DNA of 64,000 bases from Lentzea xinjiangensis (GCF_900110955.1 NZ_FOFR01000016.1:62001-126000); one strand, 5' to 3'; positions 20,272-30,557 are shown, numbered from the stretch's first letter. Program-made: numbers and translations. The notes: generated by a model not told the origin, from the sequence alone.

Positions 20272-20682
20272 ATGCGTCCTTGGTTCGTCCGTGCGTTGTG
20301 GATGGGGCTGCTGCACGGGGCCGTGCAGACCGGTGTGGCCGCGGTCGCCGTCCGCAGCCCGGAGGCCACCTCCGTCGGCCCGATCGCCCTCGCCCTGCTG
20401 GTCGCCGCCGCGGTCATCTGGGGCGCCGCCGACGCGGCGCGCGACCTGGACGGCCGCGGCATGCAGTGGTTCGTCGCGGCTCTCCTGGCCGGGCCGTTCG
20501 CCGGGGCGCTGGGCGTGGCCGGGTCGGCGCTGCTGGTCGACCAGACCGGGCAGGAGGCGCTGTGGGTGGCCCTGACCGGCGGGGCGGCGTTCACCGCGCT
20601 GCTCGTGCTGGCGCCGGCGGGGCTCGGGATGCTGCTCGGCGGGTTCCTCCGGGAGAAGGACCCGGCCGGTCCGCTGTCGTGA
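20272..20682 (+). CDS. Four-helix membrane protein (B-4DMT-like, Rv2536 position)
   Basis: 136 residues with four hydrophobic segments: about 10-28, 38-56 (ALALLVAAAVIWGAADAA), 66-88 and 95-120. This fits the B-4DMT class of half-size drug/metabolite-transporter-like proteins. Position between pepQ and the aro operon matches Rv2536. A -10 element TATTGT (20260-20265) lies seven bases before ATG 20272, so the message is probably leaderless. Divergent from pepQ. The substrate is unknown. Confidence 0.75.
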   Translation: MRPWFVRALWMGLLHGAVQTGVAAVAVRSPEATSVGPIALALLVAAAVIWGAADAARDLDGRGMQWFVAALLAGPFAGALGVAGSALLVDQTGQEALWVALTGGAAFTALLVLAPAGLGMLLGGFLREKDPAGPLS

Positions 20683-20744
20683 CGTGAGCCTGCCGCGGGT
20701 ATCGGGACTGGTCTCGGCACGCGCGGATCCTCGTGCAGAAGCGG

Positions 20745-21134
20745 TCAGCCGGTGGCCGGGCTTGCGACGAGCTCGACCTCGAAGCCGTCCTCGTTCTCCA
20801 GGAACGCCGCGTAGTGACCGGGCCCGCCGGCGAACGGGTGCCGGTCGGCGAACAACAGCCGCCAGCCGTTGCGCGGCGCCTCGCCGGTGAGGCGGTCGAC
20901 GTCGGCACGGGCACCCGCGTGTAAGGCCAGGTGGTTGAGGCCCGCTTTCATCCGATCGTGTGGACCGGTCAGGGCCGGGGACTGCTCGACCACGACGTAC
21001 GTCCCGCCGGACTTCCAGCTGACCCCCGCCTCCCAGCGCTGGAACTCGGTCCAGCCGAGCGCCGGGAAGAGCCACCCGAACGAGGCCTCGGCTCGGGCGA
21101 GGTCCGGCACCCACAGTTCGACGTGGTGCAGCAC
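20745..21134 (-). CDS. VOC (glyoxalase-fold) family protein
   Basis: About 129 residues with one vicinal-oxygen-chelate domain pair. VLHHVELWVPDLARAEASF opens it with a metal-type His, LNHLALHAGARADVDRL is in the middle, and YAAFLENEDGFEVELV closes it with the expected Glu. GTG 21134 is preferred because GGGGAG lies six bases ahead and the family starts at this point; ATG 21152 or 21161 would add 6 or 9 residues. The reaction cannot be read from sequence. It is divergent from the acetyltransferase gene. Confidence 0.8.
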   Translation of the reverse strand: MLHHVELWVPDLARAEASFGWLFPALGWTEFQRWEAGVSWKSGGTYVVVEQSPALTGPHDRMKAGLNHLALHAGARADVDRLTGEAPRNGWRLLFADRHPFAGGPGHYAAFLENEDGFEVELVASPATG

Positions 21135-21167
21135 CGCGCGCTCCCCCCGCATCCCTACCATCGACCG

Positions 21168-21902
21168 ATGAAGATCGTCACGAACGGCGACCGGCCCGAC
21201 CTCCAGGGCAGTGCCCAGGCTCCGCTCCGCACCGGGTGGCCGGCGTTCGTGCTGCGCGACCCCGTCTCGAACGACCACCGCGCCGCGGTGGCACGGTACT
21301 TCCCCCGCTTCGACGTGCTGCTCGTGGAGGACGACGACACGGTGCTGGCCAGAGCCACCGCGGTGGCGCTGCGCTGGGACGGCCGGCCATCGGCCCTGCC
21401 GGACGGGGGGTACGACGGCGCGATCGTCACGGCGGTAGCCGAGCACGAGAGCGGGATCGAGCCGGACACCCTGTGCGTCGTGGCCGCCACCGTCCGGCCC
21501 GGCCGCACCGGGGGCGGGCTGGCGGGAACGGTGCTCACCGCCCTGCGCGAGCGCGCGGAGGAGGCCGGGTTGCGGCGCGTGGTCGTGCCGGTGCGGCCGA
21601 CGCTCAAGGCGAGCTACCCGCTGACGCCGATGGCGGACTTCCAGCGGTGGACCCGCGAGGACGGCCTACACCTGGACCCGTGGATCCGGACGCACCAACG
21701 CCTCGGCGCCACCGTCCTGGGACCGGCGCCCCGGTCGATGGTGGTGTCCGGCAGCGTCGCGCAGTGGGAGGAGTGGACCGGCATGGCGTTCCCGCAGACC
21801 GGCCGCTACGTCGTGCCGGGCGGGCTGGACCTCGTCGAGATCGACCGCGAGCGCGACCGGGGGCTGTACGAGGAGACGAACCTGTGGATGCGGCACCGGT
21901 GA
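21168..21902 (+). CDS. GNAT-family N-acetyltransferase-like protein
   Basis: 244 residues. The acetyl-CoA core is recognisable as CVVAATVRPGRTGGGLAGTV, close to the R/Q-x-x-G-x-G/A pyrophosphate loop, with LRERAEEAGLRRVVVPVRPT after it. The C-terminal third (RYVVPGGLDLVEIDRERDRG) is an addition of unknown role. ATG 21168 is seven bases past TACCAT (21156-21161), a TANNNT -10, which predicts a leaderless message. The gene is back to back with the VOC gene. The acceptor is unknown. Confidence 0.7.
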   Translation: MKIVTNGDRPDLQGSAQAPLRTGWPAFVLRDPVSNDHRAAVARYFPRFDVLLVEDDDTVLARATAVALRWDGRPSALPDGGYDGAIVTAVAEHESGIEPDTLCVVAATVRPGRTGGGLAGTVLTALRERAEEAGLRRVVVPVRPTLKASYPLTPMADFQRWTREDGLHLDPWIRTHQRLGATVLGPAPRSMVVSGSVAQWEEWTGMAFPQTGRYVVPGGLDLVEIDRERDRGLYEETNLWMRHR

Positions 21903-22108
21903 GCGGTGGGTCGTGGCCCGTCGGCGCCAGCCGGTAGGAGGTGGACGGGCCTCGGCGTGAGGCCGGGTACGGGACGGACTGCGAGCGCCGACGTGGCCAC
22001 ACGGCTACCAGCCCTGGCCCACGCGGCTACCAGCCCGTCCGGCACGACAACCCCGATCGCCGCGTCCGGCCGACCCCTCAGCGCCGACCAGGTCCGTGGA
22101 GAACGGCC

Positions 22109-24154
<2,046 letters not shown>

Positions 24155-24158
<4 letters not shown>

Positions 24159-25354
24159 AGGCCCTCCCAGCGGGCTTCCAGGGCCTTGAGGTAGGCGTGG
24201 GCGTTGCGGCGCGTCTCGTCGAGCGAGTCGCCGCCGAACTTCTCCAGCGCGGCCTCGGCCAGCACGAGCGCCACCACGGACTCCAGCACCACGCCCGCGC
24301 GCGGCACGGCGCAGACGTCGGAGCGCTGGTGGATCGCGACGGCGGGCTCGCCGGTGCGGACGTCCACCGTGGACAGTGCGCGCGGGACGGTCGAGATGGG
24401 CTTCATCGCCACGCGGGCGCGGAGGATCTCGCCGTTGGTGATGCCGCCCTCGAGGCCGCCGGCGCGGTTCGAGCGGCGCGTGACGCCGACGGGGCCGCTG
24501 CCGCGGTCGATCTCGTCGTGGGCCTGCGACCCCCAGCGCTTGGCCGACGTGAAGCCGTCGCCGATCTCCACACCCTTCATGGCCTGCACGCCCATCAGGG
24601 CGGCGGCCAGGCGCGCGTCGAGGCGGCGGTCCCAGTGCACGTGCGAGCCCAGGCCCGGCGGCAGCCCGTAGGCGAGCACCTCGATCACGCCGCCGACGGT
24701 GTCACCGGCGTCCTTCACGGCCTCGACCTCGGCGACCATCGCCTCGGTGCCGCGGGGGTCGAAGCAGCGCGTCGGCGACTCGTCGATCGCGGCCAGGTCG
24801 TCCGGTGTGGGCAACGCCGCGTCCTCGGGCGTCTCGGCCTTGCCGATCGACACCACGTGGCTGAGGATCCGCACGCCCAGCAACTGCTGCAGGAACTGCC
24901 GCGCGACGGTGCCCAGCGCGGTCCGCGCCGCCGTCTCGCGGGCCGACGCCCGCTCCAGCACCGGCCTGGCCTCGTCGAAGCCGAACTTCTGCATGCCGGG
25001 CAGGTCCGCGTGGCCCGGCCGAGGCCGCGTCAGGGCCTCGTTGCGGCCGGTCGGCTTGAGCAGGCCGGGGTCGACCGGGTCCGGCGACATGACCGTCTGC
25101 CACTTGGGCCACTCGGTGTTGCCGATGGTGACCGCGATCGGGCCGCCCTGCGTCCTGCCGTGGCGCACGCCGCCGAGGATCTCGACCTCGTCCTGCTCGA
25201 AGCCCATCCTGGGCGAGCGGCCGAACCCGAGCCTGCGGCGGCCGAGCTGGGCGACGAGGTCGTCGGTGGTCACCTCGACACCGGCGGGCATGCCCTCCAG
25301 GACGGCGACGAGGGCGGGGCCGTGTGACTCTCCAGCGGTGATCCAGCGCAGCAC
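24155..25354 (-). CDS. aroC: Chorismate synthase
   Basis: Seventh shikimate step, FMN-dependent conversion of EPSP to chorismate. About 399 residues. Signatures are [17 protein letters not shown] at the start, [41 protein letters not shown] and [16 protein letters not shown] 25360 is only 2 nt from AGGA, while GTG 25354 is 8 nt away and starts with the family [12 protein letters not shown], so 25354 is used. It leads the aroC-aroK-aroB-aroQ operon; aroE is in another operon at 32.5 kb. Confidence 0.96.
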
Positions 25355-25367
25355 GTTCACAATCCTT

Positions 25368-25820
25368 TCACAGCGTCGTCAACGCCCAGGTGGCGGCCAG
25401 CAAGCCGGGTCCGTGCGGCACCGCGCGCGCACGCCTGAGCGCCGCGACGGCGAGCGTGACCGCGCCGGACAGGACCGCCGCCGGCAGGAGCGACGGCAGG
25501 GCGAGGGGCAGGCCGAGCCCGAAGGCGAGCTTCACGTCCCCGCCGCCCATGAGGGCGGGCCGGCAGCGGCGGACGGCGAGGTGGGCGCCGCCGAAGACGA
25601 GCGCCGACAGCAGCGCGGCCGGGAGCCGGTGGGACTCGAGGAGCAGCAGCGAGGCGGCCAGCGGGAGCGTCAGCGCGTCCGGCAACCGGTGGTGCCGCAG
25701 GTCGGTCAGCGCGAGCACGACGCCGAAGCACGCCAGCACGAACGAGGAGGGCGGCGCGTCCAGGACGGCGGCGACCGTCCACGACGAACCCAGGAGGAAC
25801 GCGAGCAGGACCGTGGTCAT
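25368..25820 (-). CDS. A24-family prepilin peptidase-like membrane protein
   Basis: 150-residue integral membrane aspartyl peptidase of the TadV/PilD type, lacking the N-terminal methylase domain. The two catalytic motifs are present: [14 protein letters not shown] (first Asp) and [14 protein letters not shown] (GxGDxK, second Asp). Five or so hydrophobic helices surround them. The frame is open to an ATG at 25883, but hydrophobic sequence begins right after the ATG at 25820, which is taken as start. That ATG lies in the loop of a 16-bp inverted repeat. No pilin or tad cluster is in the window, so its substrate is elsewhere. Confidence 0.8.
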   Translation of the reverse strand: MTTVLLAFLLGSSWTVAAVLDAPPSSFVLACFGVVLALTDLRHHRLPDALTLPLAASLLLLESHRLPAALLSALVFGGAHLAVRRCRPALMGGGDVKLAFGLGLPLALPSLLPAAVLSGAVTLAVAALRRARAVPHGPGLLAATWALTTL

Positions 25821-25840
25821 GGCCACCACGGTCCTGCTCG
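25802..25840. repeat. 16-bp perfect inverted repeat over the A24 peptidase start codon
   Basis: Arms CGAGCAGGACCGTGGT (25802-25817) and ACCACGGTCCTGCTCG (25825-25840) are exact complements around 7 nt (CATGGCC). On the message strand the loop contains the ATG at 25820 and the 3' arm is codons 2-6. The RNA hairpin would bury the start; as DNA it is a good dimer operator. Confidence 0.9.
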
Positions 25841-25946
25841 GTACGACCTGGGCACGAATCTCGGCCCGTCGTGAGCGGTCCATTCACGCACGAGCCCACG
25901 GTGCCTCATCCCGGGCTGGCAGAACGCCCGGAACCGGCGGTGTGCG

Positions 25947-26402
25947 TCAGCGGGACCAGTCGAACAGGGTGTCGTTCGCCGTCACGTCGACGTCCACGGC
26001 GAAGTCGCCGAGCACCTCAGCGGAGGCGTCCAGCGCGATCACGGGGCAGATCGGCGCGAACCCGGCCGCCTCGACCTCGGCCGGGTCCCACGTCACGATC
26101 CGCTGACCGGCCTGGACCTGCTCGCCCTTGACCACGTGCAGCTCGAAGCCCTCGCCCTTGCGCTTCACGGTGTCGATGCCGAGGTGGACCAGCACCGCGG
26201 CGCCGTCACCGGTGGCCACCACGAACGCGTGCGGGTGCAGCGTCACGACCGTGCCGTCGACGGGCGAGACGACGTCGGCCTTCTCGCGCGCCGGCTCGAC
26301 GGCGACGCCGGGGCCGACCATCGCCTGCGAGAAGACGGGGTCCGGCACGGCGGAGAGCGCGACCACCCGGCCGGCGACGGGGCTGCCCACGCGCAGGCTC
26401 AC
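25947..26402 (-). CDS. crr: PTS glucose/GlcNAc-type IIA component
   Basis: Phosphocarrier that takes phosphate from HPr and gives it to IIB; in many bacteria also a regulatory hub. 151 residues, a free-standing IIA of the glucose superfamily. Opening is SPVAGRVVALSAVPDPVF. The two active-site histidines are His58 in TLHPHAFVV and the phosphorylated His73 in VLVHLGIDTVK. It overlaps the IIB gene by 4 nt and is the second gene of the leftward half of the PTS locus. Confidence 0.93.
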   Translation of the reverse strand: MSLRVGSPVAGRVVALSAVPDPVFSQAMVGPGVAVEPAREKADVVSPVDGTVVTLHPHAFVVATGDGAAVLVHLGIDTVKRKGEGFELHVVKGEQVQAGQRIVTWDPAEVEAAGFAPICPVIALDASAEVLGDFAVDVDVTANDTLFDWSR

Positions 26403-26635
26403 AGCAGGTCCTCGATGTCCGACGCGATCGTGTCCGCCTCGGGGCCGACGACGACCTGGACGACGTTGCCCGAACGCATGACGCCGTGTGCTCCCAACGC
26501 CTTCAGGGCCTTCTCGTCGACCACGGAGCCGTCCTCGAGCTCACAGCGCAGCCGGGTGATGCACGGCTCGATCTCGACGATGTTGTCCGCGCCACCCAGC
26601 GCGTCGATGATCTTCTGCGCCTTGTCGTCAGCCAC
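26399..26635 (-). CDS. PTS IIB component
   Basis: 78-residue free-standing IIB domain of the glucose superfamily. It opens ADDKAQKIIDALGGADNI, and the phosphocysteine Cys25 is in EIEPCITRLRCELED. HGVMRSGNVVQVVVGPEAD closes the domain. GTG 26635 follows GAGAGG. IIA, IIB and IIC are separate polypeptides here, as in Streptomyces NagE-type systems. It faces the GntR gene across a 111-bp promoter region with a dre operator. Confidence 0.93.
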   Translation of the reverse strand: MADDKAQKIIDALGGADNIVEIEPCITRLRCELEDGSVVDEKALKALGAHGVMRSGNVVQVVVGPEADTIASDIEDLL

Positions 26636-26664
26636 GTTCGTACCTCTCGTTCGCGTAACAGCGG

Positions 26665-26694
26665 TTGACACCCGCTCAGTGTGCGGAGCATTCT
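26665..26694 (+). promoter_or_regulatory. Candidate promoter for gntR-IIC-HPr
   Basis: TTGACA (26665-26670), 18 nt, CATTCT (26689-26694). The predicted start of transcription falls next to the dre palindrome at 26704, so a bound repressor would block it. Confidence 0.5.
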
Positions 26695-26703
26695 CCCGCA
26701 CCA

Positions 26704-26718
26704 ACTGGTCTAGACCGG
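26704..26718. promoter_or_regulatory. dre operator (DasR-type GntR binding site)
   Basis: ACTGGTCTAGACCGG contains the perfect 10-bp palindrome GGTCTAGACC (26707-26716) and closely matches the known DasR-responsive element built on TGGTCTAGACCA. It lies between the divergent IIB and gntR genes and could control both directions. Confidence 0.85.
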
Positions 26719-26746
26719 AAAGTACCACTAGCGAGGAGGTGAGCGA

Positions 26747-27502
26747 GTGCACGAGATCGTGGAGGGGCCGAAGCCCAAACACGCGCAACTGCGCGAGATC
26801 CTGCGCCGGCTCGCCGAGCAGGACCTCGCACCCGGTTCGCCGATCCCGTCCGAACGCGACCTCGCCGAGCGGTACGGGGTCTCCCGCATCACGGTGCGGG
26901 CCGCGGTCGGCCAGCTGGTCGCCGAGGGCCTGCTCACGCGGGCCAAGGGCCGCGGGACGTTCACCGCCCGGCGGCGCTACGACCTGCAGCACCTGCTGGC
27001 CTCGTTCACCTCGGACATGAAGGCGCGCGGGCTGGAGCCCAGCACCGAGGTGATCAGCAGCGGCCAGGCGGTGCCCGGGTCGAAGGCGTCGCTGGGGCTC
27101 GACCCCGACGAGTACGCCTATCGCGTCGTGCGGCTGCGCATGGCCGACGGGGCGCCGTTGGCGCTGGAGACCGGTTGGTACAGCCCGCACCTGCTGCCCG
27201 AGCTCGACCGGTGCGACCTGAGCGGGTCGCTCTACGAGCTCTTCGCGACGAAGTACGGGGTGCAGCTCGACCACGCGCGGCAGACCGTGTGGGCCGAGAC
27301 CGCCGACGCGGAGACCGCGAAGGCGCTCGACGTCCGCAAGGGCAGCCCGCTGCTCGTGTTCAGGAGGGTCGCCAGCTCCCAGGGCCGGCCTTGTGAAGAT
27401 GTGACTTCCTGGTACCGGGGCGATCTCTACCAGGTGACCATGCAACTGGACCGGACCGCCCCGGGTACCGGACCGAACTCCGCCAAGGGAGGTACCCGAT
27501 GA
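26747..27502 (+). CDS. GntR/HutC-family regulator, DasR-like
   Basis: 251-residue repressor. Winged helix at about 10-75 (PIPSERDLAERYGVSRITV, then GLLTRAKGRGTFTARR), followed by a UTRA effector domain with LEPSTEVISSGQAVPG, YRVVRLRMADGAPLALETGW and SWYRGDLYQVTM. The family binds amino-sugar phosphates such as GlcN-6-P, which release it from dre sites. It is placed at a dre operator and directly coupled to IIC (stop/start overlap of 4 nt). GTG 26747 follows GAGGAGG. Likely the local controller of GlcNAc uptake; whether it is the global DasR of this organism cannot be told. Confidence 0.88.
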   Translation: MHEIVEGPKPKHAQLREILRRLAEQDLAPGSPIPSERDLAERYGVSRITVRAAVGQLVAEGLLTRAKGRGTFTARRRYDLQHLLASFTSDMKARGLEPSTEVISSGQAVPGSKASLGLDPDEYAYRVVRLRMADGAPLALETGWYSPHLLPELDRCDLSGSLYELFATKYGVQLDHARQTVWAETADAETAKALDVRKGSPLLVFRRVASSQGRPCEDVTSWYRGDLYQVTMQLDRTAPGTGPNSAKGGTR

Positions 27503-28791
27503 GCACGGACGCCGCACAGACCGGTGGTCGTGAGATCAAGGGCCTCGCCACGTTGCAACGCTTCGGTCGCAGCCTGATGCTGCCGATCGCCGTGCTGCCC
27601 GCGGCAGGCCTCCTGCTCCGCTTTGGTCAACCCGACATGCTGGGCAAGGACGGTCTCGGCTGGAACGCCGTCGCCGCGGTGATCGGTGCGGCAGGCGACG
27701 CGCTGTTCAGCAACCTCGCCCTGCTGTTCGCGGTCGGCATCGCCGTCGGGTTCGCCCGGCGCGGTGACGGTTCCACCGCGCTCGCCGGCGTCGTCGGCTA
27801 CGTCGTGCTGACGAGCGTCTTCAAGGCGATGTCGCCGCTGGTCCTCGACCAGCCGACCGACCCGGCCGCCAAGCCGGAAGTGATCAACTACGGGGTGCTC
27901 GGCGGTATCGTCGTCGGTGTCCTGACGGCGCTGCTGTGGCAGAAGTACCACCGCATCAAGCTGCCGCCGTACCTGGCCTTCTTCGGCGGCCGCCGGTTCG
28001 TGCCGATCATCGTCGCCGGTGTGATGGTGCTCGTCGGCGTCCTGCTGGGCCTCGTGTACCCGTGGTTCGACGCCGGCCTGACCGCCATCGGCGAGTGGGT
28101 CACCGGCAGCACGATCATCGGTGCGTTCATCTACGGTGTCGTCAACCGCCTGCTGATCCCGCTGGGCCTGCACCACATCCTCAACAACGTCGTGTGGTTC
28201 CAGTTCGGCGAGTACAACGAGAAGACCGGTGACATCCCGCGCTTCCTCGCGGGCGACCCGACCGCCGGCACGTTCCAGACCGGCTTCTTCCCGATCCTGA
28301 TGTTCGCCCTGCCGGCCGCCGCGCTCGCGATCGTGCACACCGCGCGCCCGAGCCAGCGCAAGCTCATCGGCGGCATCATGGGCTCCGCCGCGCTCACCGC
28401 GTTCATCACCGGTGTGACGGAGCCGCTCGAGTTCGCGTTCATGTTCGTGGCGTGGCCGCTGTACCTGATCCACGCGGTGCTGACCGGCACGTCGCTCGCG
28501 ATCTCGAACGCCCTGGGCGCCCACGACGGCTTCTCGTTCTCGGCTGGTGCGATCGACTTCATCCTCAACTGGAACATCGCCCAGAAGCCGTGGCTGCTCA
28601 TCATCCTCGGTCTCATCTACGCGGTGATCTACTACTTCCTGTTCCGCTTCGTCATCACGAAGTGGAACCTGAAGACGCCGGGCCGTGAGGACGACGAGTC
28701 GCCGGAGGCCGATGAGAGCATCGTCGGCAGCGGCCGGGACGAGGCCCGCACCACGCGGACCGACGTCCGCGAGCCGAAGACCGAGAACTAA
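27499..28791 (+). CDS. PTS IIC component, GlcNAc/glucose type
   Basis: 430-residue sugar-translocating membrane subunit. It starts with a basic helix (TLQRFGRSLMLPIAVLPAAG) and then about ten membrane helices. The substrate region contains GLHHILNNVVWFQFGEY, followed by ITGVTEPLEFAFMFVAWPLY, both typical of the GlcNAc (NagE) branch. A hydrophilic tail of about 40 residues is acidic. Specificity for GlcNAc is inferred from the dre/DasR context. It is followed after 26 bases by HPr, giving a near-complete PTS with only enzyme I missing. Confidence 0.92.
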   Translation: MSTDAAQTGGREIKGLATLQRFGRSLMLPIAVLPAAGLLLRFGQPDMLGKDGLGWNAVAAVIGAAGDALFSNLALLFAVGIAVGFARRGDGSTALAGVVGYVVLTSVFKAMSPLVLDQPTDPAAKPEVINYGVLGGIVVGVLTALLWQKYHRIKLPPYLAFFGGRRFVPIIVAGVMVLVGVLLGLVYPWFDAGLTAIGEWVTGSTIIGAFIYGVVNRLLIPLGLHHILNNVVWFQFGEYNEKTGDIPRFLAGDPTAGTFQTGFFPILMFALPAAALAIVHTARPSQRKLIGGIMGSAALTAFITGVTEPLEFAFMFVAWPLYLIHAVLTGTSLAISNALGAHDGFSFSAGAIDFILNWNIAQKPWLLIILGLIYAVIYYFLFRFVITKWNLKTPGREDDESPEADESIVGSGRDEARTTRTDVREPKTEN

Positions 28792-29825
28792 GCACCAGCT
28801 CTACGGGAGGAACCATCATGGCCGAGCGACGGGTCACCGTGGCCAGCAAGGTCGGACTGCACGCCCGGCCTGCCGCACTGCTGGCGAAGGCCGCCGCCGA
28901 CCAGCCGGTCACGGTCACCATCCGCAAGGACGGTGGCGAAGCCGTGGACGCGGCGAGCGTCCTGGGTCTGATGACCCTCGGCGCCATGCACGGTGACGAG
29001 GTGGTGCTCAGCGCCGACGGGGACGGAGCGGACGACGCTCTGGACGTCATCGCCGGGCTGATCGCCACCGACCACGACGACTGAGTCGTGCGGCGGTCGT
29101 GAGCGGTCCTGGCCACCCCGACGGCCGGGACCGCCCACGACCCACCCGAAGTGCAGGACGACCCCGGCGGTCACGACGCCCGAGAGCATCGGCGGCGTGG
29201 CGCCGGGGTACGTCACCACCAGCCACACACCTCCCACCGCGAGCGCGGGCGGCACGACGAGCCCCGCGGTCCACTCGCGCAGCACGAGGAACGCGAGCGT
29301 CGAGACCAGCAGCGCCGCGCCGAGCGTGTCGCTGAACCGGTGCCAGCCGAGCGAGACCGCCTCCGCCGCGACCGCCCCCGCGACGATCGCCCCCGGCACC
29401 GCCACGACGAGCGCGAACCGCCGGGGCACCGCCATCGTCACCGCGATCACCGACGCCACCGCGGCCGTCGTGTGCCCGCTCGGGAAGCTGTTGTGCACCA
29501 GCACCGCGTCGTCGTCCAGCGGCGGACGCACCAGCACGGAGAGCTTCAGCACCTGCGCGAGCAGCACCGAGCCACCCAGCACCAGCAACGGCGGAAACGC
29601 CTTCTTGCGTGCGAACAGCACCACGAGGACAGCGGCGACGAGGATCGCCATGTCCACGTTAGACGCCCACGACCGTTGAAGTGAAACCTCGGGCAATGCG
29701 GCGTTCTCCGCCTTCTGCCCGAACGTCGTCCACACCAGTGCGAAGTACGTGAAGAGGAATCCCAGCAAACTTCCGGCCATGCGATCGAGACTCCGCGCGC
29801 CGGGATATGGGAACGTCCACGCCAT
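28788..29825 (-). CDS. PAP2-family membrane phosphatase with antisense C-terminal extension
   Basis: Integral membrane lipid-phosphate phosphatase family. The three motifs are complete: KLSVLVRPP (KxxxxxxRP), NSFPSGHTTAA (PSGH), and SLGWHRFSDTLG (the third motif His/Asp). About six membrane helices lie within the first 240 residues. The normal domain seems to end near VLHFGWVVGG (about 29140). The frame continues for about another 100 codons, fully antisense to ptsH, with low-complexity sequence, and stops only at 28788. That tail is probably not conserved protein. Start ATG 29825; ATG 29780 after GGAG is an alternative. The substrate is unknown. Confidence 0.8.
   Translation of the reverse strand: MAWTFPYPGARSLDRMAGSLLGFLFTYFALVWTTFGQKAENAALPEVSLQRSWASNVDMAILVAAVLVVLFARKKAFPPLLVLGGSVLLAQVLKLSVLVRPPLDDDAVLVHNSFPSGHTTAAVASVIAVTMAVPRRFALVVAVPGAIVAGAVAAEAVSLGWHRFSDTLGAALLVSTLAFLVLREWTAGLVVPPALAVGGVWLVVTYPGATPPMLSGVVTAGVVLHFGWVVGGPGRRGGQDRSRPPHDSVVVVGGDQPGDDVQSVVRSVPVGAEHHLVTVHGAEGHQTQDARRVHGFATVLADGDRDRLVGGGLRQQCGRPGVQSDLAGHGDPSLGHDGSSRRAGA
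28818..29084 (+). CDS. ptsH: Phosphocarrier protein HPr
   Basis: 88-residue general PTS phosphocarrier. The active site KVGLHARPAALLAKAA contains His15. The second helix region AASVLGLMTLGAMHGDEV corresponds to the usual Ser46 segment; a Ser is present (ASVLG), but the HPr-kinase motif is weak, as in actinobacteria. GGGAGGAACCATC gives a good ribosome site before ATG. A strong hairpin follows at 29096. The whole gene lies inside an open frame on the opposite strand (PAP2 extension). Confidence 0.95.
   Translation: MAERRVTVASKVGLHARPAALLAKAAADQPVTVTIRKDGGEAVDAASVLGLMTLGAMHGDEVVLSADGDGADDALDVIAGLIATDHDD
29096..29141. terminator. Terminator after ptsH
   Basis: Long imperfect hairpin: GTCGTG-A-GCGGTCC-T-GGCC (29096-29114) against GGCC-G-GGACCGC-C-CACGAC (29123-29141), 8-nt loop. 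It ends the gntR-IIC-HPr transcript. On the minus strand the PAP2 frame reads through it. Confidence 0.8.
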
Positions 29826-29869
29826 GTCATAGTTCCGCTACAGAAGCAGCACAGGTGCCGTCACCGCCC

Positions 29870-29875
29870 GATAAT
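29870..29875 (+). promoter_or_regulatory. -10 element of the response-regulator operon
   Basis: GATAAT, close to the TATAAT ideal, ends seven bases before GTG 29883. This predicts a leaderless message and excludes the ATG at 29874 as start. Confidence 0.5.
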
Positions 29876-29882
29876 GGATCTC

Positions 29883-30557
29883 GTGGCGATGGTCTTGCTG
29901 GTCGAAGACGACCCGTCCGTGCGTGAAGGGCTCGGGCTGGCGTTGCGCCGCCAGGGGCACGACGTCCGAGCGGCCGGAACAGGCGAAGAAGGCGTCGAGC
30001 GGCTGCGCGAGTCCCGTCCCGACATCGTCGTCCTCGACATCATGCTGCCGGGCATCGACGGCTTCGAGACGTGCCGCCGGATGCGGGTGCAGGCCGAGGT
30101 GCCGATCATCATGCTCACCGCGCGGGGTGACGACTTCGACGTGGTCGCGGGCCTGGAGGCGGGTGCGGACGACTACGTGGTGAAGCCCGTCGAACCGCGC
30201 GTCCTGGAGGCCCGCATCCGCGCCGTGCTGCGGCGGACCGTCCCCGAGCCCTCCGCCGTGGAACGGCACGGCTCGCTGGTGATCGACCGCGCCGGCCTGC
30301 AGGTGCTGAAGGACGACGTGAAGGTCGCGCTGACCCCGACCGAGCTGAAGCTGCTGCTGGAGCTGTCCCGCACGCCCGGCCGTGTGCTGACCCGCCAGCA
30401 GATCCTCGAAGCCGTCTGGGAGCACGACTACCTCGGCGACTCCCGCCTGGTCGACGCGTGCGTGCAACGGCTGCGCGCGAAGATCGAGGACGTCCCCTCC
30501 GAGCCCGGCTACGTCCACACGGTCCGCGGCTTCGGTTACCGCTTCGGCCCGCGATGA
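29883..30557 (+). CDS. OmpR-family response regulator
   Basis: About 224 residues. Receiver domain (1-115) has MVLLVEDDPSVREGLG with the acidic pair, phospho-Asp52 in IVVLDIMLPGIDGFE, Thr in IIMLTARGD, and Lys in DDYVVKPVEP. The C-terminal winged helix has LTPTELKLLLELSRTPGRVL and DACVQRLRAKIEDVP, then VRGFGYRFG. It overlaps the kinase gene by 4 nt (ATGA). General look is that of CseB/AfsQ1-like regulators that answer envelope stress, an inference from the neighbouring kinase and lipoprotein only. Confidence 0.92.
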   Translation: MAMVLLVEDDPSVREGLGLALRRQGHDVRAAGTGEEGVERLRESRPDIVVLDIMLPGIDGFETCRRMRVQAEVPIIMLTARGDDFDVVAGLEAGADDYVVKPVEPRVLEARIRAVLRRTVPEPSAVERHGSLVIDRAGLQVLKDDVKVALTPTELKLLLELSRTPGRVLTRQQILEAVWEHDYLGDSRLVDACVQRLRAKIEDVPSEPGYVHTVRGFGYRFGPR

